64,000 nucleotides of DNA from Oscillospiraceae bacterium (GTDB taxonomy: Bacteria; Bacillota; Clostridia; Oscillospirales; Oscillospiraceae), in NCBI GenBank assembly GCA_017522015.1, contig JAFXAW010000012.1, positions 62,001 through 126,000 on the forward strand, written 5' to 3'. The stretch's first letter is position 1. Every line of letters starts with the position of its first letter. The notes beneath the pieces were generated by a model, which worked only from the letters and a program-made list of their open reading frames with translations, ran no database searches and was not told the origin of the DNA. Shown in pieces: positions 36,604 to 46,644 of the stretch. The position numbers and the translations under genes are program-made.

Positions 36604-36648
36604 CAAAGCCGCCGTCCGGCATCTACCGGGCGGCGGCTTTGCTTTTGC
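36604..36648 (+). terminator. Intrinsic terminator after the CBS gene
   Basis: The 15-bp stem AAAGCCGCCGTCCGG with CCGGGCGGCGGCTTT is followed by GCTTTTG. Confidence 0.88.
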
Positions 36649-36740
36649 ATCCGGTTTTGAAGCGGATCTTCCTCTGTTTTGCGGACTTCGGTCTGCTTTT
36701 TAATTTCTTTGTCTTTCTTTGCCGGAAAACCCCCGTATGT

Positions 36741-36770
36741 TTGACTTTTGATGCAATTTCGCTGTATAAT
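36741..36770 (+). promoter_or_regulatory. Sigma-A promoter for the LRR protein
   Basis: TTGACT and a perfect TATAAT are separated by 18 bases, 67 bases before the ATG. Confidence 0.75.
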
Positions 36771-36836
36771 GCCCGTATACAGAACAAACAGGGCCTTCGG
36801 GTCAATCCAATATATGCTGATTTCAGAGGTAGAATT

Positions 36837-38957
36837 ATGAAAAAGAATTCCGGTAGCGAGATGAAGCGCTATCTCCTGTTTGGCGGCATTGCGGCCGCGG
36901 CCGTGATCTGCATCCTGCTGATCCTGTTCCTCGGGCCGCTGTCCAAAACAAACCGTTACGAGCGGAAGTACAATCAGGCCGAGGCGCTGTACATGGCGGG
37001 CAGCTATGAGCAGGCTGTGAAGGCGCTCGACAAGGTGCTCGGCCTCAAAGAGACGGAAGACGCCTATCTGCTCCTGGCGAAAAGTTATCTCGCCATAGAC
37101 GACACGCGCAGCGCAGAAGACGTGCTGCGTTCGGCGAATGTCAAGTTTGACAGTGACGCGATTGATGAACTGCTCGAGAGCATTTTCAAGCAGTCGGAGC
37201 CTTCCGATTCCCAGGATCCGGACGTGGGAACGATCGTAATCGCCGGCCAGGAAATCTCGCTGGATGCGACCATCGTCTCCATACAGCAAAAGGGGCTTGA
37301 GGATCTCTCCCCTCTCGCGCAGCTGACGAAACTGGAAAGTCTGACGCTGACGGACAACCGCATTTCCGACCTTTCGCCCTTGGGCAGCCTGACCGAGCTG
37401 AGCTTTTTGCAGCTCTCCGGCAATCAGATTCGCGATCTTTCCCCGCTCCGCGACCTGCCGAACCTGCGCTCGCTGTATCTGGACAGCAATCTGATCGAGG
37501 ATTTCTCCCCGCTGGAATCCATGACCTCCCTCAAAACGCTCAGCCTCCGCAAGATGGAAATGTCCCTCAAGCAGCTTGAATCGCTGCGCGAGGCGCTGCC
37601 CGAGTGCAACATCTACTGCGATGAAAACGACATCGTGGAAGAGCTCACGCTCGGCGGGGAAACCTTTATGTCCGACGTGAAGGAGCTCAACCTCGCCGGC
37701 AGAGGCATAACGGACATCAGCGTTCTGGAAAAATGCACCCAGCTGGAGAAGCTGGATCTGCGCAACAACAACATCAGCAATCTGGACGCACTCTCCGGCT
37801 TGACCGAGCTCAACTGGCTCTGTCTTTGGAACAACAAAATCGAGGATATTGCCGCGCTTATCCCGCTGGCCAAGCTGCGCTATCTTGACCTTGACGGGAA
37901 CAAAGTCACGAACCTCGCCCCGCTCAAGGGTCTTGTCGAGCTGGAGGAGCTGTGGCTCAGCGACAACAGCCCGCGCAATCTCAACGCCCTTGCCGAGCTG
38001 AAGAATCTTACCCGCCTTGGCCTGAAAAACACGGAATTGACCGAGGAAGGCGTTGAAATCCTCTGCACGCTCACCAAGCTCAAAGAGCTCACGCTCGAAA
38101 AGAACGACATCGCCGCCACATGGCTTGAAGATCTGGAGCGGGCGCTGCCGAGCTGCGCGATCACGCACGACGAGCCCTATTTCGTTTTCAAAGTCGGTGA
38201 CAAGGAGTATCGCTCAACGGAGACGGACACCATTCAGGCGCCCAACAAAGCGCTCAAGTCCCTGCAGGGGCTTGAGGAGTTCAAAAAGCTCAAGCGTCTC
38301 GTCGTCAACGACAACCAAATCACCGATCTTTCGCCCCTGTCGAAGCTGAGCAATCTGCAGGAGCTTACGCTGGGCAATCAGTCCTCGCAGAGCGGCGGAA
38401 ACCGCTTTTCCGATCTGCGTCCGCTTTCCGGACTGACCGGACTTCGCAAGCTGCTGCTCGACAACTGCGGCGTGCAGGACATCTCTCCCCTTGCTGGCCT
38501 CACGGGACTGCGGGAACTGTATCTCTCCGACAATCAGATCAGCAATATCTCCGCGCTTGCCGGTATGACCAAGCTGGAAACGCTTTCGCTGGACTACACC
38601 GGCATTGAGGATATTTCCGCGCTTGCCGGCCTCACAAACCTCAGCTATCTTTCGCTGGAGGGAAATCCCATTTCGGATCTCACGCCGCTCTATGGCCTAA
38701 AGGGTCTTGTCACGCTGTATATCTCCGGCTGTGATGTGACGGCCGAGCAGGTCGTCGAGCTGCAGAAGAAGCTGCCGAACTGCAGCATCGGAACGGATCT
38801 GGATCTGAGTGAAGTCGAGCCCGAGCCCTCTCCTGAGCCTTCGCCGGAGCCCTCGACCGAACCCTCACCTGAGCCTTCAACCGAACCGAGCCCTTCCCCC
38901 GAAGTGACGGTTCCCCCGGAACCCACCACCGTCCCGAGCCCCGCACCCGAAGCATAA
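36837..38957 (+). CDS. Membrane-anchored leucine-rich-repeat protein
   Basis: The product is 706 aa. A single transmembrane segment lies at residues about 11-33 (YLLFGGIAAAAVICILLILFL) after a short basic N-terminus, followed by two or three TPR-like helices (YNQAEALYMAGSYEQAVKAL). The main body, residues about 150-655, is made of internalin/SDS22-type repeats of about 22 residues (LTKLESLTLTDNRISDLSPL and similar) in three blocks separated by short spacers. The C-terminus is a Pro/Ser/Glu-rich tail (repeats of EPSPEPS). It is expected to face the cell surface and to mediate protein binding. No LPXTG motif is visible. Confidence 0.93.
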   Translation: MKKNSGSEMKRYLLFGGIAAAAVICILLILFLGPLSKTNRYERKYNQAEALYMAGSYEQAVKALDKVLGLKETEDAYLLLAKSYLAIDDTRSAEDVLRSANVKFDSDAIDELLESIFKQSEPSDSQDPDVGTIVIAGQEISLDATIVSIQQKGLEDLSPLAQLTKLESLTLTDNRISDLSPLGSLTELSFLQLSGNQIRDLSPLRDLPNLRSLYLDSNLIEDFSPLESMTSLKTLSLRKMEMSLKQLESLREALPECNIYCDENDIVEELTLGGETFMSDVKELNLAGRGITDISVLEKCTQLEKLDLRNNNISNLDALSGLTELNWLCLWNNKIEDIAALIPLAKLRYLDLDGNKVTNLAPLKGLVELEELWLSDNSPRNLNALAELKNLTRLGLKNTELTEEGVEILCTLTKLKELTLEKNDIAATWLEDLERALPSCAITHDEPYFVFKVGDKEYRSTETDTIQAPNKALKSLQGLEEFKKLKRLVVNDNQITDLSPLSKLSNLQELTLGNQSSQSGGNRFSDLRPLSGLTGLRKLLLDNCGVQDISPLAGLTGLRELYLSDNQISNISALAGMTKLETLSLDYTGIEDISALAGLTNLSYLSLEGNPISDLTPLYGLKGLVTLYISGCDVTAEQVVELQKKLPNCSIGTDLDLSEVEPEPSPEPSPEPSTEPSPEPSTEPSPSPEVTVPPEPTTVPSPAPEA

Positions 38958-39019
38958 TTTCAATCCGCACCGGAACACGGATAAGGATTTAACTCCCTTT
39001 AAGGAGATGAGTGACCGCC

Positions 39020-42000
39020 ATGAGCTTTGTCCACCTGCATGTTCACAGTGAATACAGTCTGCTTGACGGTTTCTGCCGGATCGGGCAGGTCTGTTCCCGC
39101 GCGAAAGAGCTGGGACAGGAGGCGCTCGCCATCACCGATCACGGCGTGATGTACGGCGCGGTCAGCTTCTTCAAGGCGGCGCGCGAGGCGGGCATCCGCC
39201 CCATCATCGGCTGCGAGGTCTATGTCGCGCCGCGGTCGCGCTTTGATCGCGTGCACGGTGTGGACACGGAATACACGCATCTGATCCTCCTCTGCAAAAA
39301 TGAAATTGGCTACCGGAACCTCTGCTATCTCGTCTCCATGAGCTTCATTGACGGTTTTTACGTCAAACCGCGTATCGACTGGGAGCTGCTCTCCCAGCAC
39401 GCAGAGGGGCTCATCTGCCTCTCGGCCTGCATCGCCGGAGAAATTCCGCGCAAGCTCATTGAGGATAATTATCAGTCGGCAAAGGAGCGCGCACTTTGGC
39501 TGCGCGAGCTTTTTGGCGCGGACAGCTTCTATCTGGAGCTGCAGGACCATGGCATTCCGGAGGAACGCAAGGCCGCAAACGGCCTCATCCGCATCCACGA
39601 GGAAACCGGCATCCCGCTCGTCGTTACGAACGACGCCCATTATGTCACGGCGCAGGATGCAACCAGCCAGGATGTGCTGCTGTGCATCCAAACGGGCAAA
39701 ACCCTCGAGGACGCCGACCGCATGGCCTTTCAGGGGCAGGACTTCTACCTCAAATCCGAGGAGGAGATGCGCGCGCTCTTCCCCGACCATCCCGAGGCTT
39801 ATGAGAACACGGCCAGGATTGCGGAGATGTGCACATTTGAGTTCACCTTCGGCCACTATCATCTGCCGCGTTTCCCGCTCCCGGAGGGAGAAACGGACGC
39901 TTTTGCCTATCTGGAAAAGCTTTGCCGCGCCGGACTTGCCGAGCGCTTCTCCCGTGTGGAAAAAGAGCTGGAGACACAGCTTGTTTACGAGCTGAACATG
40001 ATCCGGCAGATGGGCTTTACGGATTATTTTCTGATCGTTTCGGACTTCATCCGCTACGCGAAGGCGCACGGCATCCCCGTCGGACCCGGGCGCGGCAGCG
40101 CCGCGGGCAGTCTGGTCAGTTACTGTCTGCACATCACAGACGTTGACCCCATCAAATACAGCCTCTTCTTTGAACGCTTCCTCAATCCGGAGCGCGTGAG
40201 CATGCCGGATATTGACATCGACTTCTGCATCCGCCGCCGCGGCGAAGTGATCGACTATGTCACGGAAAAATACGGCGCGGATCACGTTGCGCAGATCGTG
40301 ACCTTCGGCACGATGGCAGCGCGCGCTGCCATACGCGACGTTGGCCGCGTGATGAACGTCAGCTACGCGGAGTGCGATGCCGTTGCCAAGCAGGTGCCGA
40401 CAGCGCTCGGCATGACGCTCAACGAGGCGCTGCGCCTGTCAAAGCCGCTGCGCGACTTCTATGAGCAAAACGACAAGCTGCACACCATGATCGACACCGC
40501 GCGCGATCTGGAGGGCGTTCCGCGCCATGCCTCCACACACGCCGCGGGCGTTGTCATCACCGAAAAACCCGTTTATGAATACGTCCCGCTCGCCAAAAAC
40601 GACGAGTCCGTCGTCTGCCAGTATTCCATGACGACGCTTGAGGAGCTTGGCCTGCTCAAAATGGACTTTCTCGGGCTTCGAAACCTCACCGTGCTGGAAG
40701 ATGCCGCCGAGCTCGTGCGGCGCCGGATTCCCGGTTTTCGCATTGAGGACATGCCCGAGGATGACAGTGCGGTTTTCGACATGCTCTCTCAGGGCAAAAC
40801 CTCCGGCGTTTTCCAGCTTGAGAGCACGGGCATGACCTCCGTCTGCGTTGGACTCCGCCCGAAGAGCATTGAAGACATCACCGCCATCATCGCGCTCTAC
40901 CGTCCGGGTCCGATGGACAGCATTCCCCGCTTTCTGGAGTGCGCATCGCATCCCGAAAAAATCAGTTACAAGCATCCTCTGTTGGAGGACATTCTCTCCG
41001 TCACCTATGGTTGCATCGTCTATCAGGAGCAGGTGATTGAGATTTTCCGCAGGATGGCGGGCTTCTCCCTCGGACAGGCCGACATGATCCGGCGCGCTAT
41101 GTCCAAGAAAAAGGAAAAAGAGATCAAAAAAGAGCGCGACGCGTTTATTCACGGAGATCCAGCGCGTGGCATTCCCGGCGCGGTGCAAAATGGCGTGCCC
41201 GAAGCCGTGGCCAACAGCATCTACGATGAAATTCTGGACTTTGCCAGCTATGCCTTCAACAAAGCGCACGCCGTATGCTATGCGATCGTCTGCTACCGCA
41301 CGGCTTACATGAAATATCACTATCCGCGCGAATACATGGCCGCGCTGCTCACAAGCGTGCTGCACGACAGCGGCAAGGTCGCGGAATACATCGCCGAATG
41401 CCGCGCGCTCGGCATCTCGCTGCTCCCGCCGGACGTCAACGAATCCGATGCGGACTTCACCGTTGCAGGAGAGAACCTCCGCTTCGGTCTTGTGGCGATC
41501 AAGGGCATCGGCCACGGTGCCATCCGCGAGCTGATGGCGGAGCGCAAGCGCAGCGGCCCGTTCAGCTCCTTTGCGGATTTCTGCCGCCGTATGTACGGAA
41601 AGGAACTCAACCGCCGCATTGTGGAAAGCCTCATCCAGTCCGGCGCGTTTGACAGCATGGGCGCAAAGCGGAGGCAACTTATGCAAATTGCGGACACTGT
41701 GCTTGAAGGCGTCGCTGCGGACAGCCGCGGAAAGCTGGACGGGCAGGTTGACCTGTTCTCCACGGAGGAGGACAGCGGCGCGCAGCCGCTCTCCGATTTC
41801 CCGCTCCCGGACGTGCCAGAATACACGCGGCAGGAACTCATGGCCATGGAAAAGGCGACGACGGGGCTGTATCTTTCCGGGCACCCGATGGATGAATATC
41901 GGGATGCCGTGCGCAAAGTGGGCGCCGTGCCCATCGGCGCTGTGATGAGCGACTTTGCCTCCGAGGAGGGGCCGAGTCGCTTCCGCGACGAGCAGCAGAT

Positions 42001-42484
42001 CAGCGTGGCCGGCGTGGTCGTATCCTCCCGCACGCGCACGACGAAAAACGGCACGCTCATGGCCTACATCGTGCTGGAGGATGACTCCGGCTCGATGGAA
42101 CTGCTCGCCTTCCAGCGCGCGCTGGACACCGGCGGCAGCTATGTGCGCGAGAATGCGCCGCTGCTTGTGAGCGGACGCATCTCCGTTCGAGACGAAAAGG
42201 AGCCGCAGCTCATGGTGGACAGCATCCGGCCGCTTTCGGACTTGCATCTTCTGGAAACGGACGCACCACCCAAAGAAAAGAAGCTTTGGGTGAAGCTGAA
42301 AAACCGCGACGATCCGCGTCTGGACCGCATCCAATTGCTGCTGACCATGTTCCCCGGCGAGGAGCGCATGATCATCGCCTTTGAGGACGGCAGCAAGCGT
42401 CTTGGCACGAACTGCGTCATCCACGATGCCCTGATCCGGGAGCTGCAGGAGCTCCTCGGCGAAAAGAACGTCGTTGTGCGATAA
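39020..42484 (+). CDS. dnaE: DNA polymerase III alpha subunit DnaE
   Basis: The product is 1154 aa. Domains in order: PHP (FVHLHVHSEYSLLDG), polymerase core with GPGRGSAAGSLVSYCL and the catalytic PDIDIDFCIRRR, helix-hairpin-helix (AIKGIGHGAIREL) and a C-terminal OB-fold. In PolC-containing Firmicutes DnaE usually extends primers and works with PolC at the fork. AAGGAG lies at 39001-39006; it suits the in-frame GTG at 39011 only with short spacing and the ATG at 39020 only with long spacing, so the start is uncertain by three codons. Confidence 0.97.
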   Translation: MSFVHLHVHSEYSLLDGFCRIGQVCSRAKELGQEALAITDHGVMYGAVSFFKAAREAGIRPIIGCEVYVAPRSRFDRVHGVDTEYTHLILLCKNEIGYRNLCYLVSMSFIDGFYVKPRIDWELLSQHAEGLICLSACIAGEIPRKLIEDNYQSAKERALWLRELFGADSFYLELQDHGIPEERKAANGLIRIHEETGIPLVVTNDAHYVTAQDATSQDVLLCIQTGKTLEDADRMAFQGQDFYLKSEEEMRALFPDHPEAYENTARIAEMCTFEFTFGHYHLPRFPLPEGETDAFAYLEKLCRAGLAERFSRVEKELETQLVYELNMIRQMGFTDYFLIVSDFIRYAKAHGIPVGPGRGSAAGSLVSYCLHITDVDPIKYSLFFERFLNPERVSMPDIDIDFCIRRRGEVIDYVTEKYGADHVAQIVTFGTMAARAAIRDVGRVMNVSYAECDAVAKQVPTALGMTLNEALRLSKPLRDFYEQNDKLHTMIDTARDLEGVPRHASTHAAGVVITEKPVYEYVPLAKNDESVVCQYSMTTLEELGLLKMDFLGLRNLTVLEDAAELVRRRIPGFRIEDMPEDDSAVFDMLSQGKTSGVFQLESTGMTSVCVGLRPKSIEDITAIIALYRPGPMDSIPRFLECASHPEKISYKHPLLEDILSVTYGCIVYQEQVIEIFRRMAGFSLGQADMIRRAMSKKKEKEIKKERDAFIHGDPARGIPGAVQNGVPEAVANSIYDEILDFASYAFNKAHAVCYAIVCYRTAYMKYHYPREYMAALLTSVLHDSGKVAEYIAECRALGISLLPPDVNESDADFTVAGENLRFGLVAIKGIGHGAIRELMAERKRSGPFSSFADFCRRMYGKELNRRIVESLIQSGAFDSMGAKRRQLMQIADTVLEGVAADSRGKLDGQVDLFSTEEDSGAQPLSDFPLPDVPEYTRQELMAMEKATTGLYLSGHPMDEYRDAVRKVGAVPIGAVMSDFASEEGPSRFRDEQQISVAGVVVSSRTRTTKNGTLMAYIVLEDDSGSMELLAFQRALDTGGSYVRENAPLLVSGRISVRDEKEPQLMVDSIRPLSDLHLLETDAPPKEKKLWVKLKNRDDPRLDRIQLLLTMFPGEERMIIAFEDGSKRLGTNCVIHDALIRELQELLGEKNVVVR

Positions 42485-42545
42485 ATTCGCAAGCAGTTCC
42501 CCACTCCCTTCACAATCCATCAAACGCTGCTTTTGTGGCAATAAC

Positions 42546-42580
42546 AAAGCTCCCTCCGTGCTTGGCACAGAGGGAGCTTT
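42546..42580 (+). terminator. Bidirectional terminator between dnaE and the dehydrogenase
   Basis: The arms AAAGCTCCCTC and GAGGGAGCTTT are extended by an inner GTGC/GCAC, located between convergent genes. Confidence 0.85.
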
Positions 42581-42590
42581 CTTTCGGTCT

Positions 42591-43517
42591 TTATCCGTTT
42601 TCCTCTTGGGATTCCAGCCACTTCTTCGTGTCGGCATAGACGAGCTCAAACATGCGCTGCGGATTGAATTCGCCGTTGAAGCTGTAATGCGGCGTGATGA
42701 TCGCATTCTCCAGATCCCAAAACGGGCTGTCCGGCGGCAGCGGCTCCTCCTCCATCACATCAAGCACCGCACCGTAGAGCTTTTTGCTTTCGAGCGCGGC
42801 GCGCAGCGCCTTAGTATCCACGACTGCACCACGGCTGATGTTGACGAACACCGCGCCGTCCTTCATCCTTGCAAAGCGCGAGGCATCGAACAGGTGAAAG
42901 GTCTCGTCGCTGAGCGGAACTGTCAGAATCACAATATCCGCCTCCGGCAGCAGTTCATCCAGCCGCTCAATGTGCAGGACCTCGTCAAAATACGGCGTCG
43001 GTGCCGGATTTCTCCGCAGCCCTGTCACGCGGCAGCCCATCGCGGAAAAGCGTTTGGCCGTCTCCGTGCCGATGGAGCCCGCGCCGACGATGCAGACGTT
43101 TTTTCCGCCGAGTTCCCGGTTCTTTCCGCCCTGCTGCCAGACGTGCGCCGTCTGCTGCGCGCGAAAGCGCGGAGCGTTTTTATAAAGCTGCAGCACGCCG
43201 CCAAGCGCAAATTCCGCCATCGGGATGCTGTATACGCCGCCCGCGTTATACAGCGCAATGCCCTTTTCGCGGATGTAGTCCAGCGGCATATGATCCAATC
43301 CGGCCGAGGTCGTGTGGATGTAGCGCAAATTGGGAAAGCGGCGAATGTCGTTATAGTTCAAAAACCGATAGCAAAGCAGCGCCTCGACATCCGAAAAGTC
43401 AAGATCGTCCCGTGCGCGTTCCGGCGTTTCCAAATAGTCTATCTCAAAGCCGAGGGCGGCAAGTTTTTCATTCATCTCGGGGCTGAAGCCCGTTTTCATG
43501 GTAATCAGAAATCGCAT
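42591..43517 (-). CDS. D-isomer-specific 2-hydroxyacid dehydrogenase
   Basis: The product is 308 aa. The NAD-binding motif is VGAGSIGTETAKRF; the catalytic Arg is in NISRGAVVDT, Glu is in DVMEEEPL, and His is in ITPHYSFNGE. The family oxidises or reduces D-hydroxyacids such as glycerate, lactate, 3-phosphoglycerate or 2-ketoacids. The exact substrate cannot be read. The chain is slightly short for the family. It is the second gene after a PNPOx-like gene on the minus strand, separated by a hairpin. Confidence 0.92.
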   Translation of the reverse strand: MRFLITMKTGFSPEMNEKLAALGFEIDYLETPERARDDLDFSDVEALLCYRFLNYNDIRRFPNLRYIHTTSAGLDHMPLDYIREKGIALYNAGGVYSIPMAEFALGGVLQLYKNAPRFRAQQTAHVWQQGGKNRELGGKNVCIVGAGSIGTETAKRFSAMGCRVTGLRRNPAPTPYFDEVLHIERLDELLPEADIVILTVPLSDETFHLFDASRFARMKDGAVFVNISRGAVVDTKALRAALESKKLYGAVLDVMEEEPLPPDSPFWDLENAIITPHYSFNGEFNPQRMFELVYADTKKWLESQEENG

Positions 43518-43549
43518 AGTTTATCCTCTTTCCTGTGAGGCATTTTCAA

Positions 43550-43585
43550 AAAGAGCCCGTCAGCCCGATAAGGGCTGACAGGCTT
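43550..43585 (-). terminator. Terminator after the PNPOx-family gene
   Basis: On the minus strand, AGCCTGTCAGCCC pairs with GGGCTGACGGGCT, followed by CTTTTTG. Confidence 0.8.
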
Positions 43586-43609
43586 CTTTGCTTTCAGTTC
43601 GTTTGAAAC

Positions 43610-44002
43610 TTAGAACTTAATGACGATCGGCTCGTGGGTAAAGGCGCTGATCGTGGCCGTGGCGTCCTTAAAATAGAGCACGAGGGTATTGCCGTCATCC
43701 TCACTGTACATGCCGCGCAGGTTCGGATACGCATCAAGCATCGACTTCTTGGCCTCGTAGCGGTCATCCTCCACCAGCGTGCCGGCAACGCGGATCCACT
43801 CGCCGTCCTTCATGGCGCTGATTTCGCACTTGCCGTTGGCGAAAAGCTGCTTTGCACAGTCCTTGACCTTGCCGGTCTGGATGTAGAGCTTGTCTTCAAA
43901 AATATTCACGGTGCCGAAGGGGCGGACTCTGGGCTGGTCACCCTCCACCGTGGCGAGGTAATAGGTGCCCGCTGCTTTCAGGAATTCATAAACTTTCTGC
44001 AT
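43610..44002 (-). CDS. Pyridoxamine 5'-phosphate oxidase-family flavin-binding protein
   Basis: The product is 130 aa, a single split-barrel domain (YYLATVEGDQPRVRPFGTV, LYIQTGKVKDCAKQLFANG, EWIRVAGTLVEDDR). Proteins like this bind FMN and often reduce quinones or bilins. True vitamin B6 synthesis is unlikely because the C-terminal catalytic region of PdxH is absent. It has its own promoter, divergent from the FGGY kinase. Confidence 0.88.
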   Translation of the reverse strand: MQKVYEFLKAAGTYYLATVEGDQPRVRPFGTVNIFEDKLYIQTGKVKDCAKQLFANGKCEISAMKDGEWIRVAGTLVEDDRYEAKKSMLDAYPNLRGMYSEDDGNTLVLYFKDATATISAFTHEPIVIKF

Positions 44003-44074
44003 GGTTTTCCATCCTTTCCGTAATCAATACGTTTTGTGTTGGCGGCTTTGGAATCGCCGCCGGATCTTGCCAAA

Positions 44075-44103
44075 AGTATAGCACAGGAAAATCGGCTTGT
44101 CGA
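44075..44103 (-). promoter_or_regulatory. Sigma-A promoter for the PNPOx-family gene
   Basis: On the minus strand, TCGACA and TATACT are separated by 17 bases, about 73 bases before the start. Confidence 0.6.
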
Positions 44104-44126
44104 GAGTCTTTTTTATGCGACTATCC

Positions 44127-44155
44127 TTGTCAGCAGCCAAAAGAAAGTGTATAGT
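44127..44155 (+). promoter_or_regulatory. Sigma-A promoter for the FGGY kinase-araD operon
   Basis: TTGTCA and TATAGT are separated by 17 bases, 36 bases before the kinase ATG. Confidence 0.72.
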
Positions 44156-44190
44156 ACAGGTAAGACACAAGCGCATATAAGGAGGATACT

Positions 44191-45768
44191 ATGGACTTTC
44201 ATCGTACCGTTTTGGGAATTGAACTCGGTTCCACGCGCATTAAGGCGGTTTTACTTAACGAAAAACATCAGCCGATCGCATCCGGCAGCTACGGCTGGGA
44301 AAACAGCCTCACGGACGGCATCTGGACCTATCCGCTCGAGGAGGTTCACAAGGGCCTGCAAAGCTGCTACGCTGATTTGAAAAAAGACGTGCAGGAAAAG
44401 TTTGGCGAGACGCTGACCCATGTGGGCGCGCTGGGCGTCTCCTCGATGATGCACGGCTATCTGGCCTTTGACAAAAACGGAGAGCTGCTCGTCCCCTTCC
44501 GCACCTGGCGCAACACCATCACGGGACAGGCCGCCGAAAAGCTCACCGGGCTCTTTGGCTTCAACATCCCGCAGAGATGGAGCATCGCGCATCTTTATCA
44601 GGCGATGCTCAAAAAAGAGGCCCATCTGCCGCAGCTGGACTATCTCACCACCCTGGCCGGATACATCCACCGCATGCTCACGGGCGAGCGCATCCTCGGC
44701 ATCGGCGACGCCTCCGGCATGTTCCCCATCGACAGCACAGCTCTGGACTATGATGCCGGGATGTGCGAAAAGTTTGACGCGCTCATCGCGGAGGCGGGTT
44801 ATACCTGGCGTCTGCGTGACATTCTGCCCAAGGTTCTGGTCGCCGGCGAGAATGCCGGCGCGCTGACCGAAGCGGGCGCGCGTTTCCTGGATCCGGACGG
44901 CGATCTTCTGCCCGGCATCCCTGCCGCCCCCTGCGAGGGTGACGCAGGAACCGGCATGGCGGCGACGAACAGCGTGCGCGTGCACACGGGCAACGTGTCC
45001 GCAGGCACCTCGGATTTCGCCATGATCGTCACGGACCGTCAGCTTCGCGTACACCGCGAGATCGACATGGTCACAACGCCGGACGGACTGCCCGTTGCGA
45101 TGGTGCACTGCAACAACTGCACCTCGGACATCAACGCCTGGGCGGAGCTTTTCCGTCAATTTGCCTCCGCCATCGGGAAGGAGCTGTCGGACGACGAGCT
45201 CTATCCCCTTCTGTTTAACGCGGCGCTTTCCGGTGATGCGGACTGCGGCGGTCTGCTCAGCTACAACTACTTTTCCGGCGAGGGCGTGACGGATGTGGAT
45301 GAAGGCCGTCCCGTCTTCCTCCGCCTGCCGAACAGCCGTTTCACGCTGCAGAACTTTATGCGCACGCATCTTCTCTCCGCGCTCTCGACCCTGAAGATCG
45401 GGCTGGACATCCTCACGGTGGAGGAAAAGGTCTCCGCGACCAAGCTCTATGGCCACGGCGGTTTCTTCAAAACGCCCGTTGTCGGGCAGAAGCTGCTGTC
45501 TGCGGCGGCCGGTGTTCCGGTTTCCGTCATGCAGACCGCGGGAGAGGGCGGCCCCTACGGCATGGCGCTGCTGTGCGCCTATATGCTCTGGAAAAAGCCG
45601 GGCGAGACGCTGCCGGACTATCTGGACGCGCAGGTCTTTGCCGAAGCGGAAACCTCTACCGTAATGGCGGAGGAGGCCGACATCTCGGGCTTCAACCGTT
45701 TCCTGGCGCGCTACAAGGCCGCCTTCCCGGTTGAGCGCGCCGCTGCCGAGACGCTGCGGGAGGATTAA
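44191..45768 (+). CDS. FGGY-family carbohydrate kinase, probably for a ketopentose
   Basis: The product is 525 aa. The sugar-kinase ATPase core is visible: [14 protein letters not shown] (phosphate 1), [26 protein letters not shown] (phosphate 2), and [13 protein letters not shown] (adenosine). Its partner two bases downstream is an L-ribulose-5-phosphate 4-epimerase-like protein, so L-ribulose, L-xylulose or a related ketose is the likely substrate. The sequence does not look like classical AraB or XylB throughout, so I give no gene symbol. The ATG follows AAGGAGG. Confidence 0.9.
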   Translation: MDFHRTVLGIELGSTRIKAVLLNEKHQPIASGSYGWENSLTDGIWTYPLEEVHKGLQSCYADLKKDVQEKFGETLTHVGALGVSSMMHGYLAFDKNGELLVPFRTWRNTITGQAAEKLTGLFGFNIPQRWSIAHLYQAMLKKEAHLPQLDYLTTLAGYIHRMLTGERILGIGDASGMFPIDSTALDYDAGMCEKFDALIAEAGYTWRLRDILPKVLVAGENAGALTEAGARFLDPDGDLLPGIPAAPCEGDAGTGMAATNSVRVHTGNVSAGTSDFAMIVTDRQLRVHREIDMVTTPDGLPVAMVHCNNCTSDINAWAELFRQFASAIGKELSDDELYPLLFNAALSGDADCGGLLSYNYFSGEGVTDVDEGRPVFLRLPNSRFTLQNFMRTHLLSALSTLKIGLDILTVEEKVSATKLYGHGGFFKTPVVGQKLLSAAAGVPVSVMQTAGEGGPYGMALLCAYMLWKKPGETLPDYLDAQVFAEAETSTVMAEEADISGFNRFLARYKAAFPVERAAAETLRED

Positions 45769-45770
45769 AT

Positions 45771-46460
45771 ATGCTAAACGAACTCAAAAAACAGGTACTC
45801 GAAGCGAATTTGCTTCTGCCCAAACACGGGCTTGTCACCTTCACCTGGGGTAACGTCTCGGGCATTGACCGTGAGAAAGGGCTCATCGTCATCAAGCCCT
45901 CCGGCGTGAGTTATGACAACATGTGCGAAGACGACATGGTTGTTGTGGATATGGACGGCAACCGCGTGGAAGGCAAATGGAAGCCGTCGAGTGACACGGA
46001 CACGCATCTTGCGCTCTACAAGGCCTTTCCGAACATCGGCGGCGTTGTGCACACCCACTCCCGCTGGGCAACGAGCTTTGCGCAGGCGGGGCGGGACATC
46101 CCGGCGCTGGGCACAACGCACGCAGACGATTTCCACGGGGACATTCCCTGCACGCGGCCGATGACGGATGCGGAGATTCAGGGCGATTATGAGCTCGAGA
46201 CCGGCAAGGTCATCGCAGAGACCTTCGCAGACCGCTCCCCTGACGAGATTCCCGCCGTTCTGGTCTTCAGTCACGGCCCCTTCACCTGGGGCAAGGACGC
46301 GATGGACGCCGTCCATAATGCCGTTGTTTTGGAAGAAGCGGCTTTCATGGCGCTGCACGCCATGCTGCTCAATCCCGAAAGACAAAGCATGCAGCAGACG
46401 CTGCTGGACAAGCATTTTCTCCGTAAGCACGGGAAAGACGCCTATTACGGACAAAACTGA
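45771..46460 (+). CDS. araD: L-ribulose-5-phosphate 4-epimerase / class II aldolase family
   Basis: The product is 229 aa. Zinc ligands His94 and His96 lie in [16 protein letters not shown], and the third histidine follows in [11 protein letters not shown]. The [16 protein letters not shown] and [12 protein letters not shown] segments are typical of AraD, which converts L-ribulose-5-phosphate to D-xylulose-5-phosphate. Related class II aldolases share this fold, and some cleave 5-deoxyribulose-1-phosphate, so the activity is not certain. It forms a two-gene unit with the FGGY kinase and ends at a strong terminator. Confidence 0.92.
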   Translation: MLNELKKQVLEANLLLPKHGLVTFTWGNVSGIDREKGLIVIKPSGVSYDNMCEDDMVVVDMDGNRVEGKWKPSSDTDTHLALYKAFPNIGGVVHTHSRWATSFAQAGRDIPALGTTHADDFHGDIPCTRPMTDAEIQGDYELETGKVIAETFADRSPDEIPAVLVFSHGPFTWGKDAMDAVHNAVVLEEAAFMALHAMLLNPERQSMQQTLLDKHFLRKHGKDAYYGQN

Positions 46461-46510
46461 AAAGTTTCCGGATCAAGCATCTCCTGAGATGAATCTGTCA
46501 CAGTTCAGAT

Positions 46511-46557
46511 AAAGAAAGCCTGCACAGTTCCCGTTTGGAACTGTGCAGGCTTTCTTT
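46511..46557 (+). terminator. Strong intrinsic terminator after araD
   Basis: A perfect 21-bp stem (46511-46531 with 46537-46557) has a 5-base loop. It shares a GCCTGCACAG core with the hairpin at 23194-23235. Confidence 0.9.
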
Positions 46558-46644
46558 TGATGGATCGGGCCGGGCCGACATATCAGGTAAGCGCCCCAAC
46601 ATGTTTTTTCAGCCAAAGACAGGTCTGTAACAGATTTATCTGTC

